Shown in pieces: positions 35,378 through 44,692 of a stretch of 64,000 nt of DNA. Under the pieces are notes generated by a model. It had not been told where the DNA came from. It saw only the letters and a program-made list of their open reading frames with translations, and did no database searches. The stretch lies in NCBI RefSeq assembly GCF_022009635.1, contig NZ_CP091716.1, positions 1,937,001 to 2,001,000 of the forward strand, read 5' to 3'. A program made the position numbers and the translations under genes. The stretch is from Variovorax paradoxus (GTDB lineage Bacteria; Pseudomonadota; Gammaproteobacteria; Burkholderiales; Burkholderiaceae_C). Within the stretch, counting starts at the first letter, position 1. Each line of letters begins with the position of its first letter.

Positions 35378-36126
35378 GCCGTGGCCTCCATTTCGTCGCC
35401 GAGGTAGGCCTCGACCACCTCCGCGTTGCGCACCACCTCGGCCGGCGTGCCGTCGGCGATCTTGCGGCCCTGGTGCAGCACCAGCACGCGCTCGACGTAC
35501 TTCAGCAGCGTGGCGACCGCGTGCTCGATCCACACGACCGTGAGGCCGTGCTCGTCGCGCAGCCGGCGGATGCGCCGCGCCATCGCGTCGACCTCCGCTT
35601 CGGTCAGGCCCGCCGCCACTTCGTCGAGCAGCAGCACGCGCGGCCGGGTGCCAAGCGCCATGCCTATTTCCAGCAGCCGCTGCTGCGACGGCGTCACGTC
35701 GGCGGCCATGTTGTTCGCCAGGCCTCCCAGGCCCAGCATGTCGAGAATCTCGCCCGTGCTGCCCAGCCCGGCGATGGGCGCGCGATGCCTGCCCGCGAAC
35801 TGCATGCCGAAGCGCACGTTGTCCTCCAGCGTCATGCCGTCCATCACGCGTGGCGTCTGGAAGGTGCGCGCGATGCCGTGCGCGGCATAGAGGTGCGGGC
35901 CGCGCCGCGTGAGGTCAACGCCGCTCTCGACCAGCAGGGTGCCCGAGGTCGGCATGACCACGCCGGAGATCGCATTGAAGAAGGTCGTCTTGCCCGCCCC
36001 GTTCGGGCCGATGATGCCGACGATCTCCCCGGCATGCAGCGCGGCGCTGACCGCGTCGACCGCGGTGAGGCCGCCGAAGCGCACCGTGAGCTCGCGGGCT
36101 TCGAGCAGAGGCTGCTGCTTATCCAT
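35374..36126 (-). CDS. ABC transporter ATPase, LivG-like, with altered signature motif
   Basis: 250 residues. Walker A GPNGAGKTT is at 40-48, the Q-loop in ARTFQTPRV, and the H-loop histidine in VVWIEHAV. The signature motif, normally LSYGQQRRLEI in LivG, reads VTPSQQRLLEIG (144-155), losing the conserved glycine. Walker B reads VLLLDEVAAGL, with the usual proline after the catalytic Glu169 replaced by valine. These changes may weaken one ATP site while the LivF-like partner stays canonical. It overlaps LivF-like by four bases and the LivM-like gene by eight. Confidence 0.9.
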   Translation of the reverse strand: MDKQQPLLEARELTVRFGGLTAVDAVSAALHAGEIVGIIGPNGAGKTTFFNAISGVVMPTSGTLLVESGVDLTRRGPHLYAAHGIARTFQTPRVMDGMTLEDNVRFGMQFAGRHRAPIAGLGSTGEILDMLGLGGLANNMAADVTPSQQRLLEIGMALGTRPRVLLLDEVAAGLTEAEVDAMARRIRRLRDEHGLTVVWIEHAVATLLKYVERVLVLHQGRKIADGTPAEVVRNAEVVEAYLGDEMEATA

Positions 36127-37057
36127 GGCCGTGCCTCCGCAATGCGGCCGCCTTGCGCTGCCACAGCGACGCCAGGCCGTTGGGCAGGTACATCACGCAC
36201 AGGATCAAGAGCAGGCCGAGCACCATCATGTAGCCGTAGGGCAACTGCAGGCGCAGCGTTTCCGACAGCAGGCTGAACACGATGGCCGCGGCCACCGGGC
36301 CGCCGATGCTGGTGGCGCCGCCGATCATCGCGATCAGCACCGTCTGGAAGCCGATGAAGGGGCTGAACACCGCGGGCGGGTCGATGTAGGTCCAGCGCAC
36401 CGCCATGGCCGCGCCGACCGCGCCCGCGAAGGCGGCGGTGAGCGCGAAGCCCATGACCTTCGCGCGGCGCGTGTCCACGCCCAGCGTCTGCGCGCGTTGC
36501 TCGTCGGCGCCGATGCCGGCCAGTGCCAGCCCGAAGCGGCTGCGCTTGACCAGCAGCGCCGTGGCGATCGCCGCGCCGGCAATCGCCAGCACCGTGAGGT
36601 ACACCGTCTCGTTCGAAGGCACGACAGTGAGCACGCGCCCCACTGTGCCGGAGACCTGCTTCTCGACGAAGGTCACCGCATGGCGGATCAGCTCCGTCAT
36701 GCCGAAGGTCAGCACCGCGAAGTAGGTGCCGCGCAGGTGCAGCACGGCCGCGCCCATCAGCACCGCCACCGCGCTCGCGATGGCCGCGCCGCTCAATATG
36801 ACCAGCGGCCACGGAAGCACGTCGAGCAGCGTGGCGCTCGCATAGGCACCCAGGCCGAAGAAGGCCGAGGTGGCGAGCGACAGGTAGCGCGTGGCGCCGC
36901 AGAACAGCGACCAGCTGGTGGCCAGCGCGATGTACATCAGGCAGCCGAGCGCGACCGAGGCCACGAACTCCGACGCGACCCATGGCACGGCAGCCGCCAG
37001 CACGAGGCCGATGCACAGCACCAGCCACGGCTTGTTTCTTGGAAGGGAAAGAATCAT
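36119..37057 (-). CDS. ABC transporter permease, LivM-like
   Basis: 312 residues from ATG at 37057. Eight to ten hydrophobic helices are visible, with the LivM landmarks SLATSAFFGLGAYASA, LRGTYFAVLTFGMTELIR and the EAA-like GIGADEQRAQTLGVDTRRAKV. The C-terminal MYLPNGLASLWQRK is typical. It forms the channel with the LivH-like subunit, whose gene overlaps it by four bases. Confidence 0.92.
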   Translation of the reverse strand: MILSLPRNKPWLVLCIGLVLAAAVPWVASEFVASVALGCLMYIALATSWSLFCGATRYLSLATSAFFGLGAYASATLLDVLPWPLVILSGAAIASAVAVLMGAAVLHLRGTYFAVLTFGMTELIRHAVTFVEKQVSGTVGRVLTVVPSNETVYLTVLAIAGAAIATALLVKRSRFGLALAGIGADEQRAQTLGVDTRRAKVMGFALTAAFAGAVGAAMAVRWTYIDPPAVFSPFIGFQTVLIAMIGGATSIGGPVAAAIVFSLLSETLRLQLPYGYMMVLGLLLILCVMYLPNGLASLWQRKAAALRRHGHG

Positions 37058-37932
37058 TTTCTGGAGAACAGTCCGTTGGGCCGCCAGATCAGCACGCCGA
37101 TGAACACGGCATACGACAGCAGCATCTTGAGCGAGGGGCTCGTGTAGTACATGCCCAGCGCCTCCACCACGCCCAGCAGCAGGCCGCCCACCAGGCTGCC
37201 CGCGATGCTGCCGAAGCCGCCGAGAGTGATGACGATCAGCGCCGTCACCGTGTAGGGCTCGCCCATGGAGGGCGAGATCTCGTAGGTCATCGACAGCAGC
37301 GCGCCGGCCACGCCCGACAGGCCCAGGCCGATGCCGAACATCAGCGGATGCAGCCGCTTCGTGTTGATGCCCACGAGCTGCGCGCCGGTGGGCGACTGCA
37401 TCAGCGCGCGCACCGCCTTGCCCAGCAGCGTGAGCTTGAGCAGCGCGATGAGCAGCAGGCTCAGCGCCAGCGCCACGCCGAACAGCACCAGCTTGTTGGC
37501 GGTGAAGCGCATCTCGCCAACCTGCACCGGGTCGGCCAGGTAGTCGTAGCCGCGCAGGTCGCCGCCCCAGACGAGCAGGGCGGTGTTCTGCACCAGGAAC
37601 ATCAGGCCGAAGCCCACCATCAGGCTGCGCGCCTCGAACACGTCGACGTTCGGCGCGCGCGCCGCCACCTGCCGGAAGCACAACCAGTGCACAGTCATGC
37701 CCAGCGCCATCAGCAGCGCGAAGGCCACCGGCATGAACAGCAGCGGCGAAATGCCCAGCGCGGTGTGCGCCCACCATGTCGCGAAGGCGCCCAGCATCAG
37801 GAACTCGCCGTGCGAGATGTTCATGATGCGCATCAGCCCGTACTGCAGGTTCAGCCCGATGGCCACCAGCGCGTAGATGCCGCCCGTGATCAGTCCGCCG
37901 GCAAGAAGCTCGGCCCATCCAGTGAGAGACAC
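37054..37932 (-). CDS. ABC transporter permease, LivH-like
   Basis: 292 residues from GTG at 37932; no ATG start fits the conserved N-terminus GLITGGIYALVAIGLNLQYG. The landmarks MNISHGEFLMLGAFATWW, the EAA-like VRALMQSPTGAQLVGI and ITLGGFGSIAGSLVGGLL are all typical of LivH. It starts four bases after the binding-protein stop, so expression is probably coupled to that gene. Confidence 0.92.
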   Translation of the reverse strand: MSLTGWAELLAGGLITGGIYALVAIGLNLQYGLMRIMNISHGEFLMLGAFATWWAHTALGISPLLFMPVAFALLMALGMTVHWLCFRQVAARAPNVDVFEARSLMVGFGLMFLVQNTALLVWGGDLRGYDYLADPVQVGEMRFTANKLVLFGVALALSLLLIALLKLTLLGKAVRALMQSPTGAQLVGINTKRLHPLMFGIGLGLSGVAGALLSMTYEISPSMGEPYTVTALIVITLGGFGSIAGSLVGGLLLGVVEALGMYYTSPSLKMLLSYAVFIGVLIWRPNGLFSRK

Positions 37933-37936
37933 GTCG

Positions 37937-39139
37937 TTATTTCCAGGCCGTCTTGGGCATCAGTTGCGCGGTGGCGCGGTCTTTGGGCCAGACCACTTCG
38001 AAGTCGCCGCCCTGCCATTGCGACACCGTGCCGGGGATGGACGCGTTCTCGCTGCCCTCGAAGCGGATCGGCCCTAGGATGGTCTTGAACTCGTTCTTCG
38101 CGATCTGCTCGCGCAGCGCCTTGCGGTCCAGGCCCACCTTCTCCACCGCCTGCTGCAGGATCTGCAGGCCGGCCCAGGCATGGCCGCTGGCCCAGCGATC
38201 GGGCTCCTTGCCGAACTTCTTCGTGTGCGCGTCGAAGTAGGCCTTGGCCTCGGGGCTGGTCTTGCCGTTCCACGAGCCCATGCCGATCACGCCTTCGGTG
38301 TTGGCCGCCATCACGTTCTTGTAAAGCTGGAAGGCCGTGCCCACCGACGCATAGAAATACTTCGGATTGAAGCCCACTTCGCGCGCCTGCCGGCTCGCAA
38401 GGATGGTGTCCGGCGGATAGGTGATGCCGATGAAGGCGTCGGGGTTCAGGTCCTTCATGGTGCGCAGCACCGGCGCGAGGTCTTTCACGCCCAGCGGGTA
38501 GCTCTTGCGGTCGAGCACCTGGATGCTGGTTTTCTTCAGCGCGTTGTTCAGCGCCGCGAAGTTCTCCAGCCCGAACAGGTCGTCCATGTAGACGATGGTG
38601 ATGGTCTTCACGTTCTGCGACACCAGCATGTCGACCAGCGCGCCCATCATCTTGTCGGGCTGCTGCAGCAGCGAGAAGAAGAAGGGCAGGCGCATGTCGA
38701 TCAGCTTGCGCGAGAGGGCCGTGGGCGCCAGCAGCGGATAACCGAAGCGGTTGGCCAGCGGTGCCACCGCGAAGTTGGCGCCCGAGCCCCAGGGCGGCAG
38801 CACCAGGTCGACCTTGTCGCTGCCCATGAGTTTTTCGAAGGTGCGCACGCAGGTCTCGGTCTCGCTGCGATCGTCGTAGCCGATCAGCTCGATGGGGCGC
38901 TTCGTGCCCTTCACCGACAGCCCGCCCGCGGCGTTGACCTGTTCGGCCCACAGCAGGTAGTTGGGTTCCTGGCTCACCTGCGCGCCGGCGGCCCACGGGC
39001 CGGTGCGCGCGATGGCGTAGCCGATCTTCACGGGGCCGCCCGAACTGCTGCCTTGTGCGAACAGCTGCGGTGCGACGGCGGCCGCGCCCAGGGCGGTGGC
39101 GGTGCCCTTGATCCAGTGGCGGCGATTGGATGGAAGCAT
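37937..39139 (-). CDS. Branched-chain-type substrate-binding protein, LivK-like
   Basis: 400 residues from ATG at 39139, behind GGAGGAG on the minus strand. The signal has NRRHWIKGTATALG and ends LFAQ, a likely Tat signal. The body has KIGYAIARTGPWAAG, the two-lobed Peripla_BP_6 pattern, ELIGYDDRSE, and YPPDTILASRQAREVGFNPK. It is first in the operon 39139-33179 (binding protein, LivH, LivM, LivG, LivF, aldehyde dehydrogenase). The 220-base region 39140-39359 separates it from the divergent AraC regulator and must hold its promoter. Confidence 0.92.
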   Translation of the reverse strand: MLPSNRRHWIKGTATALGAAAVAPQLFAQGSSSGGPVKIGYAIARTGPWAAGAQVSQEPNYLLWAEQVNAAGGLSVKGTKRPIELIGYDDRSETETCVRTFEKLMGSDKVDLVLPPWGSGANFAVAPLANRFGYPLLAPTALSRKLIDMRLPFFFSLLQQPDKMMGALVDMLVSQNVKTITIVYMDDLFGLENFAALNNALKKTSIQVLDRKSYPLGVKDLAPVLRTMKDLNPDAFIGITYPPDTILASRQAREVGFNPKYFYASVGTAFQLYKNVMAANTEGVIGMGSWNGKTSPEAKAYFDAHTKKFGKEPDRWASGHAWAGLQILQQAVEKVGLDRKALREQIAKNEFKTILGPIRFEGSENASIPGTVSQWQGGDFEVVWPKDRATAQLMPKTAWK

Positions 39140-39359
39140 TGGGGTCTCCTCCGGGCGTCGACATGCGCCCGCTGCCTGGAATCGTAGAAACGAGGCGCTC
39201 CGGGCGCTGTGCCCGCCGCGCACAAAGCACTTGACGCAGCGTGCATGCGCCTAGTGGTTAACCCGCAATCCCTTGGACTTCGAAGGCGCTTCACAATGCG
39301 CGGCACCCCGGCTTCGTGTTGAAATCTTTCGTTCTCGTCGTCCTTGCAGTCCCGTCCGC

Positions 39360-40316
39360 ATGACCGCTTCGTTGCTCCTGTCCACCGACCAGATCCCGCC
39401 GAAGGAGCGCGGGCCGCTGTGGTGCGAGTGGGTGTGGCGGCACTTCGGCGGCCTGGGCTCCGACCTGTACGACGACAGCGAATTCGACGGCCACCTCGCG
39501 GCCTCGCACGCAGGCGACGTGATCCTCACGCGGCTGGAAGCCAACCGCCACCGGGTGCTGCGCACCACGCAGATGGCGCGCCTGAGCGAAGCGCCGTACC
39601 TCAAGATCGTCGCGCCCTGGCAGGGCTCGGCCGAAGTCACGCAGCGCGGCCGCGCCGCCGCCGTGCGATCGGGCGGATGGACGCTCTACGACACCACCGC
39701 CGACTACACCGTGGCCAACCCCGAACGCAGCGACCACCTCATCGTGATGCTGCCGAAGGACCAGCTCGCGTCACCCGCGCTGCCGCTCAACGACCTGGTG
39801 GCACGGCGCATCGGCGGCGCCAGCGGCATCTCGCGCGTGGCGCTGGAGACGATGCGCAGCACCTACCTGGAGCTGCCCTTCATGAGCGAGGCCGCGGCGC
39901 GCGGCGCGGGCGAACTGCTCATCCAACTGGTGCGGTTGTCGTTGATGGAACTGGCAGGGCAGGAAACGCCGCTGACGCAACGCGAGGCCCTGAAGGACCG
40001 CATCCGTCACCACGTCGCGCAGAACCTGCACGACCCGGCGCTGTCGATCGACAGCATGGCTCTGGCGCTGCGCTGCAGCAAGCGCCTGCTGCACAGCGCC
40101 TTTGCAGGCGACGACGAAACGCTGAACGGCTACATCCAGCACCAGCGGCTGGCCGCGAGCATCCGCGACCTGCTCGAGCCGGCGAACGCGGCGCGTTCCA
40201 TCACCGACATCGCGCTGGCCTCGGGCTTCAGCAACCTCTCGCACTTCAGCCGCGTGTTCCGCGAGCACACGGGCGGGAGTCCGAGCGAGTTCAGGCGGCA
40301 GGCGGTGAAGCGCTAG
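39360..40316 (+). CDS. AraC-family transcriptional regulator
   Basis: 318 residues from ATG at 39360; the frame is open upstream but without a ribosome site. The N-terminal part (about 15-190) is an AraC ligand-binding-like domain of the type in aromatic-catabolism regulators, including WQGSAEVTQRGRAAAVRSGGW. The C-terminal AraC helix-turn-helix (about 215-315) has SIDSMALALRCSKRLLH and SITDIALASGFSNLSHFSRVFRE. Its divergence from the Liv-type transporter and aldehyde dehydrogenase suggests it controls them. Confidence 0.92.
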   Translation: MTASLLLSTDQIPPKERGPLWCEWVWRHFGGLGSDLYDDSEFDGHLAASHAGDVILTRLEANRHRVLRTTQMARLSEAPYLKIVAPWQGSAEVTQRGRAAAVRSGGWTLYDTTADYTVANPERSDHLIVMLPKDQLASPALPLNDLVARRIGGASGISRVALETMRSTYLELPFMSEAAARGAGELLIQLVRLSLMELAGQETPLTQREALKDRIRHHVAQNLHDPALSIDSMALALRCSKRLLHSAFAGDDETLNGYIQHQRLAASIRDLLEPANAARSITDIALASGFSNLSHFSRVFREHTGGSPSEFRRQAVKR

Positions 40317-40500
40317 CAACCCATACGAGTCAAGGCATCACCTGAACATGGGATGTTCCTTGATGCATGCGCTCTCGAAGAATGCCGGGATTCCGCATCC
40401 TTCCGCTTGCGCAAGATCTGCTTCCGGTGCCCGAGTGGTCGGTGGACAGCGGCAATGAATCTGCTCCTTTTCGGAGTCAAGAACCTGGGTAGCAAGAATC

Positions 40501-42252
40501 ATGGATATGTTGAAAGCCGCCGGCTTCTCATTGCTCGTTGTCACCTCGTTCACGGCTTGGGGCGCGAGTCCGTTCTTCTATCCGCGCACGCCTGATGTTT
40601 CCCACTTCGCCGTGCCCCCTGCCTGGTTGCTCAACGCCAAGGGCGATGACGGTTATGTGATGGTCACGGCCGAAACCGATCTGCCGCGGGATAAGGGATG
40701 CATCCCGCTTGGCGATGCTGGTTGGCTGAAGACCTTCTTCAAGAAAGAGATTCAGCTGTCGACCTCTGTCGTCGTAGACGGTTTCGATATGCCCCAAAGC
40801 GGTCGCGAGTCAATGTTGCTGACGCTGGATGGCAGAAACAACGCCGGAGGATGTGTTCTTGCCAGCACTGCGCGACAACTCATTGTTCCCTTGACTCCGA
40901 CGAAAAAGATCGGTCCAGGTGATGCGGGCGATTTGAAATTCACGGTACTCGTACGGTCCACGACTGATTCCAAGGCAAATCTCGTTGCTCCGGCGCAATC
41001 GATGCTGGCAGTCGCGGCGGTTTTTGCTACCGGAGGCACCGCGGCGACTGTTGCTGGTCTCTCCACGACACTGACCAAACCTGCGTTCGACAGGGCGGAG
41101 AAATTCATAGACCTTCAATTCGGCAATACATTGCCTTCGCAGAAGACCGCGTCCCTCACCTGGAAAGATCACATCTACGCAGGTGTTCAAACAATTCAGG
41201 TGCCGGTTTATCTCGGGGAGACAAAGAGCGGGCAGACAGTCCTGCAGGCAAGTGAGGCACTCCAAAAAACTACCCCCGAAGAAGCCAAGAAAGCGTTCAC
41301 GGTCCGACTCCAGTTCCGGTACTACAAATCGGTGTTCGATCCCACGTTGCCGACCGAATCGGCAGTTCCGTCAATCGATTCAGTTGGATCCGCCGAAGTG
41401 CTCGCCTATCCGAATCGTCCGGAGCAAATGAGCTTGCTCCAGACTCTGATGAGCGGAGGCGCTGAATCCAACCTGCTTCAACGACTGGGAGCCTCTTCGG
41501 GAGGCGAACTCGCTGAGGCATGCTCCGACGTGCTCAAGATCTTGTCCAGATCGGGGCTGAACAAGCTGGATCGTGCAATTACTCTGAAAGCTTTTCTCGA
41601 CGTAGCCAACAAGGGTACCGGGTGGTATGGCAACGCCAAGTATGAAAGCTGCTTCACCGGGCGCCAGGACATCAGACAAATAATCAGGCAGGTATATGGC
41701 GATGAGCCCAGTATCAAGTTCGTCAGTCTTGAATCTCAGTCTTTGCCTGGAGTCGCGGCGGTGGCTCAAAAAAATTGGGAAGAGAGCATCCCTATCTTGA
41801 GCCGTATCCAGCGCGCGCTGAGTGCCGAAATTGGTAGAGAAGAGCTGATGATGACGATAGCCGCGAATGGCGACATCGCGCTTGGCGTCAGTTCCGCCGG
41901 TTGGCCAGCGCCGGTGGCAGCGGTCGCCGGTGCGAATGCAGCCACACCGAGTACCGCGACGTTTCCTGGTATTCAACGGCTGGTGGCGAAACGGGTCAAA
42001 TCAGCTGGCTGCTTCATGGCTGGTGCCGATCCTGCGAGGGAGAACGCCATGCTCTTACTCGACGAACAAGACGAGGTATGGCTGGCGAGATTCGGGTACG
42101 GAGTGGGAGAAGCTCGAAAAATTCAGAGTGTTGAACTATCGAAACTTGCGAGCATGCCGGAGTGGCGCAATCACGTAGCGACGTTGAAGGGGCGCTCTCT
42201 CTTTCCGGAGGGAGGGGAGTGCAGCTCGAAGATCCTGCCCAAGGCTTTGTAG
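40501..42252 (+). CDS. Unrecognised exported protein, low-GC orphan
   Basis: 583 residues. The N-terminus MDMLKAAGFSLLVVTSFTAWGAS looks like a Sec signal; another ATG lies two codons in. The rest is soluble and mixed alpha/beta, with a weakly hydrophobic stretch near 165-190 (MLAVAAVFATGGTAATVAG) that could be a membrane or buried segment. A few cysteines (e.g. RDKGCIPLGD, AGGCVLA, KSAGCFMAG) may form disulfides. I recognise no domain. Base composition is clearly lower in GC than all neighbours and codon use is less biased, which suggests recent acquisition. It has no operon partners. Confidence 0.75.
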   Translation: MDMLKAAGFSLLVVTSFTAWGASPFFYPRTPDVSHFAVPPAWLLNAKGDDGYVMVTAETDLPRDKGCIPLGDAGWLKTFFKKEIQLSTSVVVDGFDMPQSGRESMLLTLDGRNNAGGCVLASTARQLIVPLTPTKKIGPGDAGDLKFTVLVRSTTDSKANLVAPAQSMLAVAAVFATGGTAATVAGLSTTLTKPAFDRAEKFIDLQFGNTLPSQKTASLTWKDHIYAGVQTIQVPVYLGETKSGQTVLQASEALQKTTPEEAKKAFTVRLQFRYYKSVFDPTLPTESAVPSIDSVGSAEVLAYPNRPEQMSLLQTLMSGGAESNLLQRLGASSGGELAEACSDVLKILSRSGLNKLDRAITLKAFLDVANKGTGWYGNAKYESCFTGRQDIRQIIRQVYGDEPSIKFVSLESQSLPGVAAVAQKNWEESIPILSRIQRALSAEIGREELMMTIAANGDIALGVSSAGWPAPVAAVAGANAATPSTATFPGIQRLVAKRVKSAGCFMAGADPARENAMLLLDEQDEVWLARFGYGVGEARKIQSVELSKLASMPEWRNHVATLKGRSLFPEGGECSSKILPKAL

Positions 42253-42290
42253 ATCCGCTCACCGAATGACGGGGGCATGAGGTTGGTCTG

Positions 42291-43976
42291 CTATCTGCGG
42301 ATTTCTGGTGCTTGCTGGCCATTGCCTGTCTGGGGTGCATAGTCTGGCCGCACCGCATCGTCCACGCTCCAGGGCGCATACACCTCCGCGTGCAGATCGG
42401 GCGAATTCACCTTGGCCAGCAGGTCGCGCACGTCGTCCTTCACCCGTGCCAGCGACAGGCGCAGGCCGCGCACGCGCACGTAGGCCGCGAAGTCGCACAG
42501 CGCCTCGATGCTGGTGGCGTCGAGGTCGGATGATTCCTCCAGGCTCAGTACCATGCGCCGCAGGCTTGGCGTGGCGTCGATGCGCGCGCGGATCGACGCG
42601 AACACCGCATCGGCATTGCCGAAGAACAGCGGCACCTCGGGCCTCGCGATCAGCACGCCCGGCGGTACCGCCGCCTCGGGGTGGCGCGCGGTGTCGACAT
42701 AGTCGTGGCTCTGGCCCAGCCGGCCGAGCCAGCTCACCGTGGTGCGCGAGAAGCCGCGCAGCAGCAGCAGCAGGCTCACGCCGATGGCCGCCAGCAGCCC
42801 GTCGAGCACGCCCAGCACCAGCACGGCGGCCACCGCCACCAGCGCCACCAGCCGGTCGCGCCGCCAATGGAAGTAGGGCCGCAGCGCCGAAGGGTTCAGC
42901 GAATGGCTCACCGCGTTGATCACGATGGCGGCCAGCAGCGGCTCGGGCGTGTGCGCGATCCACGGCAGCAGCGTGAACACCGCCACTCCCACCACCAGCC
43001 CGGCCACGATGCCCGCCGCGCGGCTCTGCGCGCCGGCCGATTCGTTGGCCGATGTGGCCGAATAGCCCGCGCCCACCGGCATGCCCTGGAACAGCGCCGA
43101 CAGCATGTTCGCGCCGCCCAGCGCCAGCAGGTCGCGGTTGGCCGAGACGTTGTCGCCGTGGCGCATGGCGAAGGTGCGGATCGAGCCGTACGACTCCGCA
43201 TAAAGAATCAGCGCCATCGCGAACGCGAGTCCGCCCAGGTTCTGCCATTGCGTGCGGTCGAGCTGCGGCACGCCGGGGTGCGAGAAGTCGAGCGAGATCG
43301 GCCCCACCGCGGCCACGCCCCAGGCATGGCAAAGCCCGCTCACGTCGAGCGCGATGCCGGCCACGATCACCAGCAGCGCGGCCGGCACCGCGCGCCAGCG
43401 CGAGAGCCCGCGCAGCAGCACCAGCGCGACCAGCGCCATCGCCGCGCCGGCCAGGTTCCAGTGCCGCCATTCGCCCAGCAGCCCGCCGATGAGGCGAAAG
43501 AAGTCGCTGTGCGCCGGCTGCACCGCCAGCACCTTGGGCAGCTGCTTGACCACGATGGTCAGCGCCAGCCCCAGCGCGAAGCCGCGCAGCACCGGCTTGG
43601 CGATGAGGCTGGACACCGCGCCCAGCTTCGCCATGCCCGCGATCACGAAGAACACCCCGGCCAGCCCGACGATGGCCGCGCCCATCGCGAGCCGCGTGGC
43701 CATGTCGATGCCCGGCATCGACGTGGTGGCCGCGAACAGCACGGCTGCCGACGACGAGGTGGCCGAGACGATGGCGAAGCGGCTGCTGCCGAAGAGGCCG
43801 TAGACCAGCAGCCCGGTAAAGAGCGCGATCACCCCCGCCTGCGGCGGCAGGCCCGCGATGCCTGAATAGGCCACCGCCTCGGGCAGCAGCAGGCCGGCAA
43901 TGGAGACGCCGGCCACCAGGTCGGCAAGGCCGGGGCGGCGTGTGGCGGTGGGCTGCGGGGCTGCTTCTGCGGTCAT
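42291..43976 (-). CDS. SulP-family anion transporter with STAS domain
   Basis: 561 residues from ATG at 43976; the upstream extension to 44171 lacks family similarity. The transporter core has [21 protein letters not shown] and [17 protein letters not shown] early, about ten to twelve helices, and [23 protein letters not shown] in the middle. A C-terminal STAS domain (about 440-540) has [23 protein letters not shown]. SulP proteins carry sulfate, bicarbonate, dicarboxylates or related anions; molybdate is possible but unproven. It is divergent from the molybdenum hydroxylase operon across 212 bases. Confidence 0.92.
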   Translation of the reverse strand: MTAEAAPQPTATRRPGLADLVAGVSIAGLLLPEAVAYSGIAGLPPQAGVIALFTGLLVYGLFGSSRFAIVSATSSSAAVLFAATTSMPGIDMATRLAMGAAIVGLAGVFFVIAGMAKLGAVSSLIAKPVLRGFALGLALTIVVKQLPKVLAVQPAHSDFFRLIGGLLGEWRHWNLAGAAMALVALVLLRGLSRWRAVPAALLVIVAGIALDVSGLCHAWGVAAVGPISLDFSHPGVPQLDRTQWQNLGGLAFAMALILYAESYGSIRTFAMRHGDNVSANRDLLALGGANMLSALFQGMPVGAGYSATSANESAGAQSRAAGIVAGLVVGVAVFTLLPWIAHTPEPLLAAIVINAVSHSLNPSALRPYFHWRRDRLVALVAVAAVLVLGVLDGLLAAIGVSLLLLLRGFSRTTVSWLGRLGQSHDYVDTARHPEAAVPPGVLIARPEVPLFFGNADAVFASIRARIDATPSLRRMVLSLEESSDLDATSIEALCDFAAYVRVRGLRLSLARVKDDVRDLLAKVNSPDLHAEVYAPWSVDDAVRPDYAPQTGNGQQAPEIRR

Positions 43977-44188
43977 GGACAAGGCCTTTTGCTTTTGTTG
44001 TGGCGGGATGCTGGCAGCCGCCGGCGGACCGGAAGCTGACGATGAGGACTTTCGTTGGCGATTGCCCTCTGCCCTCTGAAGTGCGCCGGCCGGATGCCGG
44101 CGGATTTGGCAAAGCCCAAGCGCATTTTTCAAACTGGCGCTATGGTGCAGTGCCGGCCCCCGATGAAACAAGCAGAAAAGGCAGCGCC

Positions 44189-44692
44189 ATGATTGATATC
44201 AATATCAACGGCCAGTCCGTTGTCGTCAACGCTCCCGACGACATGCCCTTGCTCTGGGCATTGCGCGACATCGTCGGGCTCACCGGAACCAAGTTCGGTT
44301 GCGGCATCGCGCAGTGCGGTGCCTGCACCGTGCACCTCGACGGCCAGCCCGTGCGCTCGTGCGTGCTGCCTGTCGGCGCGATCGGCAAGAAGGCCGTCAC
44401 CACCATCGAGGCCGTCTCGCAGACCCCGGCCGGCCAGCGCATCCAGAAGGCCTGGCTCGACGTCGACGTGGTGCAGTGCGGCTACTGCCAATCGGGGCAG
44501 ATCATGTCCGCCGCGGCGCTGATACAGCGCACGCCCGACCCGAGCGACGCCGACATCGACCTCGCCATGTCGGGCAACGTCTGTCGATGCTGTACCTACT
44601 CGCGCATCCGGGCGGCCATCAAACAGGCCGCGACAGGCAAGCCCGAGGTGCTGCAGTCGGTGGTGACGATGCCGGCCAGGAGCGCATCGTGA
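44189..44692 (+). CDS. iorA: Molybdenum hydroxylase small subunit, two [2Fe-2S] clusters (IorA-like)
   Basis: 167 residues from ATG at 44189. The plant-type cluster uses C38, C43, C46 and C58 ([15 protein letters not shown] then RSC). The second cluster uses C97 and C100 (CGYCQSGQ) and C132 and C134 ([11 protein letters not shown]). The usual glycine after C134 is a cysteine (C135), giving CRCC instead of CRCG. It passes electrons from the molybdenum centre of the next subunit. It resembles isoquinoline 1-oxidoreductase alpha subunits; the organic substrate is unknown. The stop overlaps the next GTG. Confidence 0.9.
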   Translation: MIDININGQSVVVNAPDDMPLLWALRDIVGLTGTKFGCGIAQCGACTVHLDGQPVRSCVLPVGAIGKKAVTTIEAVSQTPAGQRIQKAWLDVDVVQCGYCQSGQIMSAAALIQRTPDPSDADIDLAMSGNVCRCCTYSRIRAAIKQAATGKPEVLQSVVTMPARSAS

